From positions 1,798,001-1,862,000 of the forward strand of contig NZ_CP035119.1 in NCBI RefSeq assembly GCF_004087835.1: 64,000 nt of DNA, given 5' to 3'. This stretch comes from Halorussus pelagicus. Its GTDB lineage: Archaea > Halobacteriota > Halobacteria > Halobacteriales > Haladaptataceae. A program made the position numbers and the translations under genes. The notes beneath the pieces are model-generated. The model saw only the letters and a list, made by a program, of their open reading frames with translations. It did no database searches and was not told the origin of the DNA. Positions 54,173-63,144 of the stretch are shown piece after piece (positions within the stretch are counted from its first letter, which is position 1; every line of letters starts with the position of its first letter).

Positions 54173-55261
54173 ATGGCTATTCGGTGTTCGCTCCTCGGCC
54201 ACAGCTACGGGGAGACAGAAATCGAGCGGGAACGCGAGGAGCAGGGAAGCGAAGTCGTCGTCACCGTTCGGGAGTTCGAAGAGTGCGAGCGCTGTGGCGA
54301 GCGTAAAATAGTCACCGAGAACAAGGAGGTCACCGCGCTCCAGTCGCCCGCGCCCGACCTCAAAGCCGCCGAGTCCGACGCCGACGCGGAGTCGCCGTCC
54401 GACGCGTCGCGCGGGTCCGGCGCGACCGGCGAATCCCGTCCGACTGGCGGTCCCGGTGCGGGGACGGGACCGAGCGTCGAGAGCGGCCCGAACGCGGGCG
54501 CGGCCGATTCGTCCGTGGGGTCCGAAATCGGCGCGGCCACCGACGCCGAGGTCACCGCGGCCGCTGGCGAGGACGACGCCGAAATCCTCACCGACTCCTC
54601 CGACTCCGGGGCGTCCGGTGGTTCCCCCGGCAGGTCGCCGTCCGACGGCGCATCCGGGTCGGGCGGGTCCTCGTCCGGCGGCCCGAGCGCAGACGTTGAA
54701 GGAGACGAGACCACGGACGCCGCCGAGAGCGTCGAGGAGGCGTCGGCGGCCGACGACGATGGCGTCATCTTGGACGACGACGGCGAGGCCAGCGACGCCG
54801 AGGGTCGGACACCCGGCGAGTGGCCCGAGTCAGAGACGACCCATCCCGCCGAGGCCGACGACGGTCCCGGTGACTGGCCCGCGGTCGGCCGCAAGGACGC
54901 CGACGAGGGGTACGACGCGGACCCCGGCGACTCCGAGGACGCCGACGTGCAGTTCGGCGGCGGACTGACCCCCGAGTCCGCGCCCGAAGTTGACGACGAC
55001 GAAACGGGGGAAGTCGAGTTCGTCAACGCCGAGGGCGACGCGCTCCAGTCGAAAGACGCCCGACGAGACGGGACGGAACTCTCCTCGGGCATCTCTGCTG
55101 GCGCGGACGCGCCCTCGCTGTCGGGACCGGCCGACGACCCCGACGTGGATGCTGAGTTCGTCTGCCCTGAATGCGACTACAGGCAGGCCGTCGCCGGGTC
55201 GTCGCTCCGGGCGGGCGATATCTGTCCCGAGTGTGCGCGCGGGTATCTCGCACAGGAGTAG
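54173..55261 (+). CDS. Zinc-ribbon protein with long acidic linker
   Basis: A 362-residue protein. The N-terminal 60 residues carry C-x2-C (CERCGERK). Residues about 70-310 are a low-complexity Asp/Glu/Ser/Gly/Ala region. The C-terminal 45 residues hold a second ribbon, CPECDY and CPECARG. This resembles the haloarchaeal DUF7093 type. I start at MAIRCSLLGHSYG; ATG 54152 is less likely. The role is unknown. Confidence 0.85.
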   Translation: MAIRCSLLGHSYGETEIEREREEQGSEVVVTVREFEECERCGERKIVTENKEVTALQSPAPDLKAAESDADAESPSDASRGSGATGESRPTGGPGAGTGPSVESGPNAGAADSSVGSEIGAATDAEVTAAAGEDDAEILTDSSDSGASGGSPGRSPSDGASGSGGSSSGGPSADVEGDETTDAAESVEEASAADDDGVILDDDGEASDAEGRTPGEWPESETTHPAEADDGPGDWPAVGRKDADEGYDADPGDSEDADVQFGGGLTPESAPEVDDDETGEVEFVNAEGDALQSKDARRDGTELSSGISAGADAPSLSGPADDPDVDAEFVCPECDYRQAVAGSSLRAGDICPECARGYLAQE

Positions 55262-55374
55262 CGCGGTCGAACGAACCGGGCAAGCGGAGCCGAGCGAACC
55301 GAGGAAAACGTCGGATTCAAGAGGAAGAACGACGCGAAAAGGGTTTACCACACCCTATCCAAAGGGAGATTACC

Positions 55375-55770
55375 ATGAAAGAGTACAAGATGCGACGCGG
55401 CGAACATCTGGAGGACCGTATCCCGGATATGAAGGCGAAAGTCGAGGATTACTTCGGCGAGATTACCGGAACCGAGGAACACAACGGCCACGAACTCTAC
55501 GTCGTCTCGGACCCCGACAACCCGGTCTTCGACCGCATTCTCGCAGGCGCGGCCGAATACAGCGGCAAGAAGGACAAACTCGCGGTCCACTTCGAGGAGC
55601 GCGACGCCGAGGAGGTAATCGCCGAGGGCAACGCCGACGCCGCGGCCGACGCCGTTGACAAGAAAAACGACTTCCTGCTCGAAGCGACGGGCCGCGACGC
55701 CAAGGCCCGCCGCGACTCGCTGAAGCGACAGGTCGAGGACGACGCCGAAAAACCCGACGGCGTCTCATAA
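55375..55770 (+). CDS. DUF5611-type protein
   Basis: A 131-residue acidic soluble protein with mixed alpha/beta sequence, starting MKEYKMRRGEHLEDRIPDM. It matches the look of the haloarchaeal DUF5611 family. TATA-like GGTTTACC lies about 29 bases upstream, so it is leaderless. Unknown role. Confidence 0.82.
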   Translation: MKEYKMRRGEHLEDRIPDMKAKVEDYFGEITGTEEHNGHELYVVSDPDNPVFDRILAGAAEYSGKKDKLAVHFEERDAEEVIAEGNADAAADAVDKKNDFLLEATGRDAKARRDSLKRQVEDDAEKPDGVS

Positions 55771-55851
55771 TCCGGTCGCCGCGTTTTATTTTTCTCTTCT
55801 CCCGAGTCGGCCAGCGACGGTCCCGCGGAACGCGGTTCGGGAAGTCGAGTT

Positions 55852-56211
55852 TCAGAAGTGGTCGCTGTTTGGCGAGCCTTCGCCGCGCCCGCCGCGGCCG
55901 CCCTCGTTGCGGTCGATTCCCATCACGCTCTCGGGCTGGTCCACGTCCCACCCGCTCGTGCCGTCTTCGGCGACTCGGACGGTCACGTCTTCGACCGCCT
56001 CGAAGTCCTTGGCGAGGTCGATTTTGATGTTCTGGGCAGTTCGGGGGCTGATGGCACATCCCGAACAGGCCCCGCCCAACTCGACGACGACCTCGCCGCT
56101 CTCGGGGTCGGCCTTCTGGACGGCGCTCTCGCCGCCGTGCATGCTGATGATGGGCATCTGCCCGGTCAGCCACTTCTCGACGCGGGCCTTCAGGGAATCG
56201 TCGTCGGTCAT
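55852..56211 (-). CDS. NifU-like iron-sulfur scaffold
   Basis: A 119-residue protein of the NifU C-terminal (Nfu) type. The Fe-S ligands are Cys49 and Cys52 in GGACSGCAIS. The domain ends near residue 90, followed by a Gly/Arg-rich tail. It carries Fe-S clusters to targets. Confidence 0.92.
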   Translation of the reverse strand: MTDDDSLKARVEKWLTGQMPIISMHGGESAVQKADPESGEVVVELGGACSGCAISPRTAQNIKIDLAKDFEAVEDVTVRVAEDGTSGWDVDQPESVMGIDRNEGGRGGRGEGSPNSDHF

Positions 56212-56251
56212 GGCGTACGCGTAGGGTCGCAGGGGTGGTAGGACTTTGGGT

Positions 56252-57694
56252 TCACTCCCTAAACTTCCGCCACGCGCCCGCGCCCAGAAGCGCCGTGATT
56301 CCGGCAGGGACGCCGAAACCGGGGACCTCGCCGGAAGACGAGTCGTCGGACGCGCTCGTCGTGCGTTCGCCCTCGAAGGCGGCTTGCTCGGTGGTCGTCC
56401 CGGAACCGCCGCTGGCGGTTCCGCTCGCGGTCGTGGTCAGCGACGGCGGGTCCTTCTGTGGTTTGTCGGTCGCGTCCTCTATCTGGAAGGTGTAGAGACC
56501 GCCCATCTCGTTGGACTGCCGACCCATGCTACTGGCGACGAAGAACCCGGAGGTCGCGCGCTTGGCGGTCCAGAACGAGGCCTCTTCGGGTTGTCGCCAC
56601 CACGCTATCTCTCGGGGATTGGTGGGGTCCGAGATGTCGTGAATCTTCACGCCGCCCTGATACCACGACGAGAACAGTCGGTCGCCCGCGATGTCGAAGT
56701 TGTGCGAGGTCGTCCACGTCCCGGAGAACGCGCCGGGCGACCGCGGCGGGTCGATGGTCGAGAGTCGCTCCGGGTTCGTCGCGTCCGAGATGTCCCAAAG
56801 TTCGATAGCGCCCGGTTGGCCCTCGCCGTCGAACTGCCACGCCTCCTTGTTGATGCCGAGCAGGCTTCCGTTCTCGTTGGTCATCGCGTAGTGGGCGTTG
56901 CCCGGCAGTCGAAGGACCTGTCGGGACTGTTCGGCCGGGAGGTTTCGAAGTTCCTCGGCCGGTCTCCCGCCGATCCGCGAGACGAACGCCGGGTTCGCGG
57001 GGTCGCTCACGTCCACGACGTACGTTCCGGCGTCCCAGTGGGAGAGGTACGCCCGGCTGTCCTGTACCCACACGTCGTGAAGCGTCCAGAGGCTTGAGGG
57101 CACTTCCGACCACGCCGCGTTCTGGTCGGTTATCGACCAGCGACCGACCTCTTCGAGGTCGTCGTCGCTCGCGTCCACCGTCACGAGCGCGTTGGTCTCG
57201 GCACCGTTGCCGGTGAGATAGACGATGCCGTCCCGGAAACAGCAGTTGTGTATCGGAAACTGAGTCTCGTAGAACGCGACCTGCGCCGGACTCGTCGGGT
57301 CGCTCACGTCGTAGAGCGCGAACCCCTGCAACACGTCGCCTCGAAGGGGGTCGGCTGGACCCGCGACGACCAGTCGGTCGCCGTCGAGTTTCAGGTCCTG
57401 AATCTTCCGGAGCGGCCCGGTCTCGCGGTCGGCCAGCAGGTCCGTTCGCTCCGCGACCACCCGCGGGTCGCTCGGAATCTGTACGTCTACGACCGCGAAC
57501 CCGTCCGTGGTGGCGACGTAGGTGTAATCTCCCGCCGGGCCGGGAACTGCCTCCTTCGCGTTCGGTATCGAAATGCGACCCAGCGGCCGGTACGGTCCCG
57601 GATGCGCCGTCGCCGTCGCGGCCGCCGATCCGACTCCCACCGAAGCGAGTGCGACTGCCCCCGAAACCCTCCGCAGAAACTCGCGGCGATGCAT
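56252..57694 (-). CDS. LVIVD-repeat surface protein, PGF-CTERM-like tail
   Basis: A 480-residue exported protein. The Tat signal is HRREFLRRVSGAVALASVG. The body holds LVIVD-type beta-propeller repeats (YDVSDPTSPAQV, VDVSDPANPAFV, WDISDATNPERL, HDISDPTNPREI). After a Ser/Thr-rich linker the C-terminus reads EVPGFGVPAGITALLGAGAW and then RKFRE, the pattern of PGF-CTERM archaeosortase substrates. It is probably lipid-anchored to the surface layer. Confidence 0.88.
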   Translation of the reverse strand: MHRREFLRRVSGAVALASVGVGSAAATATAHPGPYRPLGRISIPNAKEAVPGPAGDYTYVATTDGFAVVDVQIPSDPRVVAERTDLLADRETGPLRKIQDLKLDGDRLVVAGPADPLRGDVLQGFALYDVSDPTSPAQVAFYETQFPIHNCCFRDGIVYLTGNGAETNALVTVDASDDDLEEVGRWSITDQNAAWSEVPSSLWTLHDVWVQDSRAYLSHWDAGTYVVDVSDPANPAFVSRIGGRPAEELRNLPAEQSRQVLRLPGNAHYAMTNENGSLLGINKEAWQFDGEGQPGAIELWDISDATNPERLSTIDPPRSPGAFSGTWTTSHNFDIAGDRLFSSWYQGGVKIHDISDPTNPREIAWWRQPEEASFWTAKRATSGFFVASSMGRQSNEMGGLYTFQIEDATDKPQKDPPSLTTTASGTASGGSGTTTEQAAFEGERTTSASDDSSSGEVPGFGVPAGITALLGAGAWRKFRE

Positions 57695-57742
57695 GGAGAG
57701 AAGATAGGTCTACAGAAGGATAAAAGGGAGGGCGAACGCGGC

Positions 57743-58720
57743 CTACGCGACCGAACTCGTCTTATCGCCCGTCCCACCTGTCAGCGCGCTAGCGATGGCT
57801 CCCTTCAGCACCACGTCGTCGCCGAGGTTCGTCAACTGCACGTCGGGGACGTTGTTGAACACGAGGTCGCCGATTCGCTCGCGGATGGGGTCAACGACCA
57901 GCGACTCGTTTTTCAGCGCGACCGCGCCGCCGACGTAGACTGCCAGCGGCGCGTACGCCTGCACGACGTTGGCCACGCCGATGGCGTTCCAGTGGGCCAC
58001 TTGGTCGATGACGTGGTCGGCGAACTCGTCCTCGCCCGCCGCCGCGAACACGTCCACCGCCGAGAAGTCGGGGTCCGAGAGTGGTAGGTCCGTGTCGAGA
58101 CTGCCCGTGTCCTCCGCGAGCAGTTTGGCGTACTCGGGGATGTTGTTGCCCGAGCAGTACGCCTCCCAGTGACCCTCGCGGCCGCACCCGCAGGTGCGTC
58201 GGCCCCGCGGGTCCACGACCATGTGGCCGACCTCGCCCGCGTTGCCGTCCCACCCCGAGAGGACTTCCCCGTCCACGCAGATTCCCGCGCCGATGCCCGA
58301 CGAGATGGTCAGATACACCATGTCGTCGGGGTTGCGGTCGCTGTAGTATCGCTCTCCGATGACGCCCGCGATGGTGTCGTTGTGGAGGTAGACGCTGTCG
58401 CTGTCGATGAGTTGTCCGACGGGACCGGTCAGCGGGATGCGGTCGATAGTGTCCGGGAGGTTCGCCGGATTATCGATTGCACCCTCCGCCAGATCCAGCG
58501 GTCCGATGGAACCGATGCCCGCGGCCAGAAGCTCGGACGGGTCGATACCGGCGGCCTCGCAGGCTTCACGGAGACACTCCAAGACGGCCTCCGTGACCGC
58601 GATGCCCGTGGGACCGTTGGGGGTGTTCGCGCGGTGGACGCTCACCACGTCCCCCTCGTCGTCGGCGACTGCCGCCCTGACGTTCGTCGCACCGAGGTCA
58701 ACGCCCGCATAGTGCGCCAT
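57743..58720 (-). CDS. ROK family sugar kinase
   Basis: A 325-residue kinase. The N-terminal ATP motif is GVDLGATNVRAAVAD. The ROK zinc signature CGCGREGHWEAYCSGN and the catalytic Asp in LHNDTIAGV (about residue 116) are intact. The likely substrate is glucose (glucokinase), as annotated for haloarchaeal homologues, but it is not shown. Confidence 0.92.
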   Translation of the reverse strand: MAHYAGVDLGATNVRAAVADDEGDVVSVHRANTPNGPTGIAVTEAVLECLREACEAAGIDPSELLAAGIGSIGPLDLAEGAIDNPANLPDTIDRIPLTGPVGQLIDSDSVYLHNDTIAGVIGERYYSDRNPDDMVYLTISSGIGAGICVDGEVLSGWDGNAGEVGHMVVDPRGRRTCGCGREGHWEAYCSGNNIPEYAKLLAEDTGSLDTDLPLSDPDFSAVDVFAAAGEDEFADHVIDQVAHWNAIGVANVVQAYAPLAVYVGGAVALKNESLVVDPIRERIGDLVFNNVPDVQLTNLGDDVVLKGAIASALTGGTGDKTSSVA

Positions 58721-58848
58721 TCACCCCGGTAGGACGGTCCGGCCGCACTTAACTACAAGCATTTACTCGCCGACGAGTATGTCATCTCGTGGCGCATTCC
58801 GGATGTCCGGGCGACAGACCTAACTCCCGACGCGTGCTACTAGTTGTC

Positions 58849-59253
58849 ATGGATTCCGACGGCGACGACCGGCCGGGCGGAGACCTCTCGGACGCGGAAG
58901 TCGATGCGCTCCACGAGGTCGAACTCGGCGTCGAGTGGTTGCACCGCGCGCACGGCCACCTCGTCCAGTTCCACCACGCGACGGGCCACGCGATGGACCA
59001 CTTCGCGGACGCCGAAGAGGGCCTGCGCGAGGCGGGCTACGACGACTTCGCCGACCGTCTGCGGGACGACCTGCTCCCCCGCGGCGCGGTCGGCGACAGG
59101 TGGACCTACGACCTACTGGAGACGTTTCAGGACGGCCCGCTGGCCGACAGCGAGTCGTTCGGCGCGGACGCCCGCGAGTCGGTCGCCGACGGTGAGCGCC
59201 ACGTCGCCGAGCGCCGACAGGAACGCGAGTGGAAGGGGCGCGCTGAAAAGTGA
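58849..59253 (+). CDS. Conserved-type hypothetical protein
   Basis: A 134-residue acidic helical protein with a His-rich region, VEWLHRAHGHLVQFHHATGH (residues about 27-46), that could bind metal. I start at MDSDGDDRPG; the upstream 20 codons are not acidic. Unknown role. Confidence 0.78.
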   Translation: MDSDGDDRPGGDLSDAEVDALHEVELGVEWLHRAHGHLVQFHHATGHAMDHFADAEEGLREAGYDDFADRLRDDLLPRGAVGDRWTYDLLETFQDGPLADSESFGADARESVADGERHVAERRQEREWKGRAEK

Positions 59254-59285
59254 GCGTGGCGGTCCTCGGAACCGAATCAGCGAAC

Positions 59286-59735
59286 TCAGCCCCCGCGGAC
59301 GAACGTCACCGGACACGGCGCGCTGAGCATGACCTCTTGGGCCGTACTACCGAAGACGGCCTTCCCGGTGGGCGAGCGCTTGCGGCCGCCGACGACCACG
59401 CGGTCGGCGTTGACCTCGTTGGCGAGGTCCACGATAGTCTCGCCGTGCGCGCCGATTCGCCCGCGGACGCTGTACTCGACGCCTGCCTCGTCGAAGGCGT
59501 CGGTGAGGTCCCGGACGGTCGCGTGCCGCGCGGCCACTTCGTCGGGGTCGATTTCGCCCGACGGGTCGTAGTCGAGTTGGCTCACGACGCCGTCGAACTC
59601 CTCGTCGGTGAAGACGTGTCCCAACACGACCTGCGCGCCGGTCGGTGCCGCGATGTCGGCGACCGCTCGGGCCAGTTCCTCGGTGCGGTCGGCGTCGCCC
59701 GGTCCGACCGCCAGTAGGATACTGCGTAGTGCCAT
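59286..59735 (-). CDS. Universal stress protein UspA
   Basis: A 149-residue single Usp domain. The ATP-binding motif is GGRKRSPTGKAVFGSTAQEV near the C-terminus, with a typical N-terminal strand ILLAVGPGDAD. Stress-related nucleotide-binding protein. Confidence 0.93.
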   Translation of the reverse strand: MALRSILLAVGPGDADRTEELARAVADIAAPTGAQVVLGHVFTDEEFDGVVSQLDYDPSGEIDPDEVAARHATVRDLTDAFDEAGVEYSVRGRIGAHGETIVDLANEVNADRVVVGGRKRSPTGKAVFGSTAQEVMLSAPCPVTFVRGG

Positions 59736-59883
59736 ACCGGCAGGTCTACCTTCCGGATATTAATGATGTGTGTCCGTGGCCGTTTTCGCGTCGTCTCGGT
59801 CCCTCCGGGGGTCGCGCGAGCGGTCGGGCGCAACTCGACGCGAAGCCTCAACACGGAAATACGACGACGCCGAACGTCCGTCC

Positions 59884-60624
59884 GTGATTCGACCCGACCT
59901 GACCGGACGGACCGCGCTCGTGACGGGAAGCGCGAAGGGCGTCGGCCGAGAGCTACTGCTCGCCTTGGCGGACTGCGGCGCGTCGGTGGCGGTCCACTAC
60001 CGCTCCAGCGCGGCGGCCGCAGAGGAAGTGGCCGACGCCGCGCGCGAGCGCGGTGCCCCGGACGCGACGACTGTACAGGCAGACGTGGCTGACCCCGACG
60101 ACGTGGACGCGATGTTCGACGCAATCGAGGACCGCCTCGACGGTGTGGACGTGCTGGTGAACAACGTCGGTCCGTTCGCGCCCGACCACTGGGAGGACAT
60201 CTCCTTCGAGAAATGGAACACCGTGCTACAGGCCAACGTCAACGGGACGTACCTCTGCTGTAAGCGCGCGCTCCCCGCGATGCGCGAGTCGTCGTGGGGC
60301 CGCATCGTGAACGTCGGCTACGCCAGTTCCGAGAAGGGGATGATCAACCCGAAGAACGCGCCGTACTTCATCGCCAAGCAGGGCGTGTTGATGTTCACCC
60401 GGATGCTCGCCAACGACACCCAGCACGAGGGAATCACGGTGAACGCGGTGTCGCCCTACGTGGTCGAGAACTCCGACGAGTTCCCCGAGGACCTGCCGCG
60501 GGGACGCCCCGCCGACTTCGAGGATATCGAGCAGTCGATGCTGTTCTTCTTGGAGGAAGACAGCGACTACATCAGCGGCGAAAATATCGAGGTGGATGGT
60601 GGGTGGTTACCCGAGGAAGTGTGA
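59884..60624 (+). CDS. Short-chain dehydrogenase/reductase
   Basis: A 246-residue SDR. The cofactor motif is TGSAKGVGRE, the structural motif VNNVGPF, and the catalytic Ser/Tyr/Lys lie in GYASSEKG and YFIAK. The C-terminal SGENIEVDGGW is typical. I start at GTG 59884 (MIRPDLTGRTALVTG); a 38-codon upstream extension is basic. Substrate unknown. Confidence 0.92.
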   Translation: MIRPDLTGRTALVTGSAKGVGRELLLALADCGASVAVHYRSSAAAAEEVADAARERGAPDATTVQADVADPDDVDAMFDAIEDRLDGVDVLVNNVGPFAPDHWEDISFEKWNTVLQANVNGTYLCCKRALPAMRESSWGRIVNVGYASSEKGMINPKNAPYFIAKQGVLMFTRMLANDTQHEGITVNAVSPYVVENSDEFPEDLPRGRPADFEDIEQSMLFFLEEDSDYISGENIEVDGGWLPEEV

Positions 60625-60636
60625 CTGTCCGGGAGT

Positions 60637-61086
60637 TCAGCGTTCTGCGGACCACGACTCCCCCTCGGCGGACCACCCCTGCCGACCCTCCTCCAGTCGG
60701 TGAGCCTCGTCTATCAGCGCCTCCTGCTCGCGCACCACGTCGGTCATCGTGAGGATGCCGACCATCTCCATTGAATCGACGACGGGGAGTTTCTTCACGT
60801 CGGCGTCGTGCATCTTCTGGACCGCCTTGCGAACCGTCGCGTCAGGCGAGACGGTGACGAGCGACCCGCTGGCGACCTTCGAGACCGGAATCTCGGCAAA
60901 CGGCCGCTCTGCGAGATACCCCGCTTTCAGTGCGTCGGTCTCGGTCACGATGCCTGCCGGAGTCCCTTCGCGCGTGACGACGGCGCTTCCGACGCCTTCG
61001 TGGAGCATCCGGCCGACCGCCTCGTGGAGCGAGGCGTCGGCCGCGACGGTGACTACGTCGGTCGTCATGGCGTCTCGAACGAGCAT
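60637..61086 (-). CDS. CBS-domain protein
   Basis: A 149-residue protein made of a CBS pair (VRDAMTTDVVTVAADASL and GSLVTVSPDATVRKAV), which binds adenine nucleotides. A C-terminal charged tail follows. I start at MLVRDAMTTDV; the longer frame upstream overlaps the next gene's end. Confidence 0.92.
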   Translation of the reverse strand: MLVRDAMTTDVVTVAADASLHEAVGRMLHEGVGSAVVTREGTPAGIVTETDALKAGYLAERPFAEIPVSKVASGSLVTVSPDATVRKAVQKMHDADVKKLPVVDSMEMVGILTMTDVVREQEALIDEAHRLEEGRQGWSAEGESWSAER

Positions 61087-61139
61087 ACCGAACGATGAGG
61101 CGGAAGGTACGACTTTGTTTGGGTCCGAACGCGCCGCGT

Positions 61140-62231
61140 CTACGAACTCGACAGCAACGTCTTCAGATGCTCCGTCGAGAAGAACGAGGTCGGCTTGTCC
61201 ATGTGGACGCCGATTTCGCCCGAAAACGCCGACAGTCCGACCTTCTGGACGCGCTCGGGGAACGAGTAACACTTCCGAATCCAGTGGCCCAACTCGATTT
61301 CTCTGCTCAAGTCCTCGCGCCACGCGTCCTCGTAGTCCGCGAGAGTCCCCGGTCGCTCGGGGTCGATGACCTTCGCGGCGTGACTCGCGGCGGTCATCCC
61401 GTAGAGGATGCCGCCGCCGGTGAACGGCTTGGTCTGGGCCGCCGCGTCGCCGACGAGGAACCCGCGGCGACTCGTCACCCTCTCCGGGGGACCGACCGGA
61501 ATCATGCCCGCGCAGAACTCCGCGGTCTCCACGTTGTAGTCCGCGGTGAACTCCTCGAAGAGGTCGTTGGCCGACGGTTCGGACCCCGGCGGGGCCGCCA
61601 GTCCGTACTCGACGCCCGCGTCGCCCCGCGGGATGCGCCACGCAAAGAATCGCGGCGCGGTCAGGTGAACGTCAACGTAGTCGCCGGGGTCGTCCTCCTC
61701 GGAGAACGCGAGGACTCCTTGTAACTTTTCGCCCGGTTCGGGCAGGCCGAGTTCCGAGCGCACGCGCGAGACCGGCCCGTCGCATCCGGCGACCATCCGG
61801 GCCTCGAACGTCTCGGTGCCGTCGGGCGTGCTGGCCGTGACCTCGACGTGGTCGCGGTGTTCCTCGACGGCCGAGACGCTGTGGTTCTCCCGGAGGTCCG
61901 CACCCGCATCGCGGGCGGCCTCCGCGAGCAGTCGGTCGAGACCCACGCGGTCGATGACGTTCGAGACGACCTCGCGCTTGTAGAAGGGGTAGTCGTCGCT
62001 TCCGGGACCGCCGACGTGAAAGCGCGCGCCGTACACCTCGTTCTGGAGAAGTTCTTCGCGCGCGCCTTCGGGCGCGAACTCCCAGATGTCGGTGCTGACG
62101 TGGCCCGAACAGGCCAGCGGTTCGCCCACCGCTCCGCGTTCGAGCGCCAGCACGTCGTACCCTCGTTCGGCCGCGCGCCGGGAGAATCGGGACCCGGCCG
62201 GACCCGCCCCGACGACTACGAAGTCGTACAT
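61140..62231 (-). CDS. Geranylgeranyl reductase family flavoprotein
   Basis: A 363-residue FAD-dependent enzyme. The N-terminal dinucleotide motif is VVVGAGPAGSRFSRRAAERG. The GD motif is RRGFLVGDAAAQTKPFTGGG. These enzymes reduce the isoprenoid chains of archaeal lipids or other compounds; which one is not determined. A CxxG-type segment near ACSGHVS is also present. Confidence 0.92.
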   Translation of the reverse strand: MYDFVVVGAGPAGSRFSRRAAERGYDVLALERGAVGEPLACSGHVSTDIWEFAPEGAREELLQNEVYGARFHVGGPGSDDYPFYKREVVSNVIDRVGLDRLLAEAARDAGADLRENHSVSAVEEHRDHVEVTASTPDGTETFEARMVAGCDGPVSRVRSELGLPEPGEKLQGVLAFSEEDDPGDYVDVHLTAPRFFAWRIPRGDAGVEYGLAAPPGSEPSANDLFEEFTADYNVETAEFCAGMIPVGPPERVTSRRGFLVGDAAAQTKPFTGGGILYGMTAASHAAKVIDPERPGTLADYEDAWREDLSREIELGHWIRKCYSFPERVQKVGLSAFSGEIGVHMDKPTSFFSTEHLKTLLSSS

Positions 62232-62381
62232 CGCTCGGGCGTACTACCCTGTGGCCCAAGTATTCACCGCTCTACGCGCGGTTCGTCCGTGGCACCCGGC
62301 GTTCCGCTTTCCGCTTGACGCGTTACTCCCGTTCGGCGCTCCGCCGCCCCTCGGCACGCCGTCTACGGTCGAGCGCGCCAC

Positions 62382-62936
62382 CTACCCCTCGACGTTCGGC
62401 GGTGCCTCCTGCTGAGCGAGTTGCCGCCGTCGCACGTAATGGGTCGCCGCCGAGAGCGCGAACGCCGCGACGATGAGGACGCCCCAGATTTCGTCGGGAA
62501 TCGCCTCGAACGGCGGGAGTCCCAGCAAGTCTCCGAGAACGAGAATCGCGCTCACGACCGCGAGTCCGAGGTAGTACCGAATCCACGGAAACTCGTCCTG
62601 CGGTCGGAGGTATCCCTCCAACTGGGCCGCGTTCCCCGACAGTTCGACGACCCCGCGGTTCTGGTTGTAATCGACGATGCCAGCGTCCGCAAGTTTCGGG
62701 AGATGCGTCTGGTACAGCGACGTGTAGACGGACTTGCGCTCGTTGGCCGACAGGCCCTCGACGGTCGTGTCGTTCTCCCACGCCGCGACCTGCTCGGCGA
62801 GTTCGCTCAGCTCGACCGGACGGTCCTGCTGCTTGAGGTAATGAAGCGTGTACCGTCGCCGCCGGTTCTTCAACACGTCGAAGATGAGGTCTTCGGACAG
62901 TGTTTCTTGTTCCGGTGAGTTGTCAGCCGAGCTCAT
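62382..62936 (-). CDS. Winged-helix membrane protein (DUF7344 type)
   Basis: A 184-residue protein. A winged-helix domain (about 10-95) with IFDVLKNRRRRYTLHYLKQ and a KLADAGIVDYNQNRGVVEL wing is followed by two membrane spans (about 120-140 and 145-165). It is probably a membrane-attached regulator. Start MSSADNSPEQ; an upstream ATG (62954) adds six residues. Confidence 0.88.
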   Translation of the reverse strand: MSSADNSPEQETLSEDLIFDVLKNRRRRYTLHYLKQQDRPVELSELAEQVAAWENDTTVEGLSANERKSVYTSLYQTHLPKLADAGIVDYNQNRGVVELSGNAAQLEGYLRPQDEFPWIRYYLGLAVVSAILVLGDLLGLPPFEAIPDEIWGVLIVAAFALSAATHYVRRRQLAQQEAPPNVEG

Positions 62937-63144
62937 GCTACGGAAATCGCTCAATCGCTTGTTGCGCCGGTGCCACCGCCACCCATCCCATCACGGTACG
63001 CCAGTTTCACCCGGACCACACTTTGTTATCCAGTCCTTAGCCCTCCACGCACATAATATAATTGTCAGGAATCCGCGGTAATACGTCTATTCCCCGAGTT
63101 AATGTGGTACTATCCGACCAGTAACGGGAAATACTGAAGAGTAT

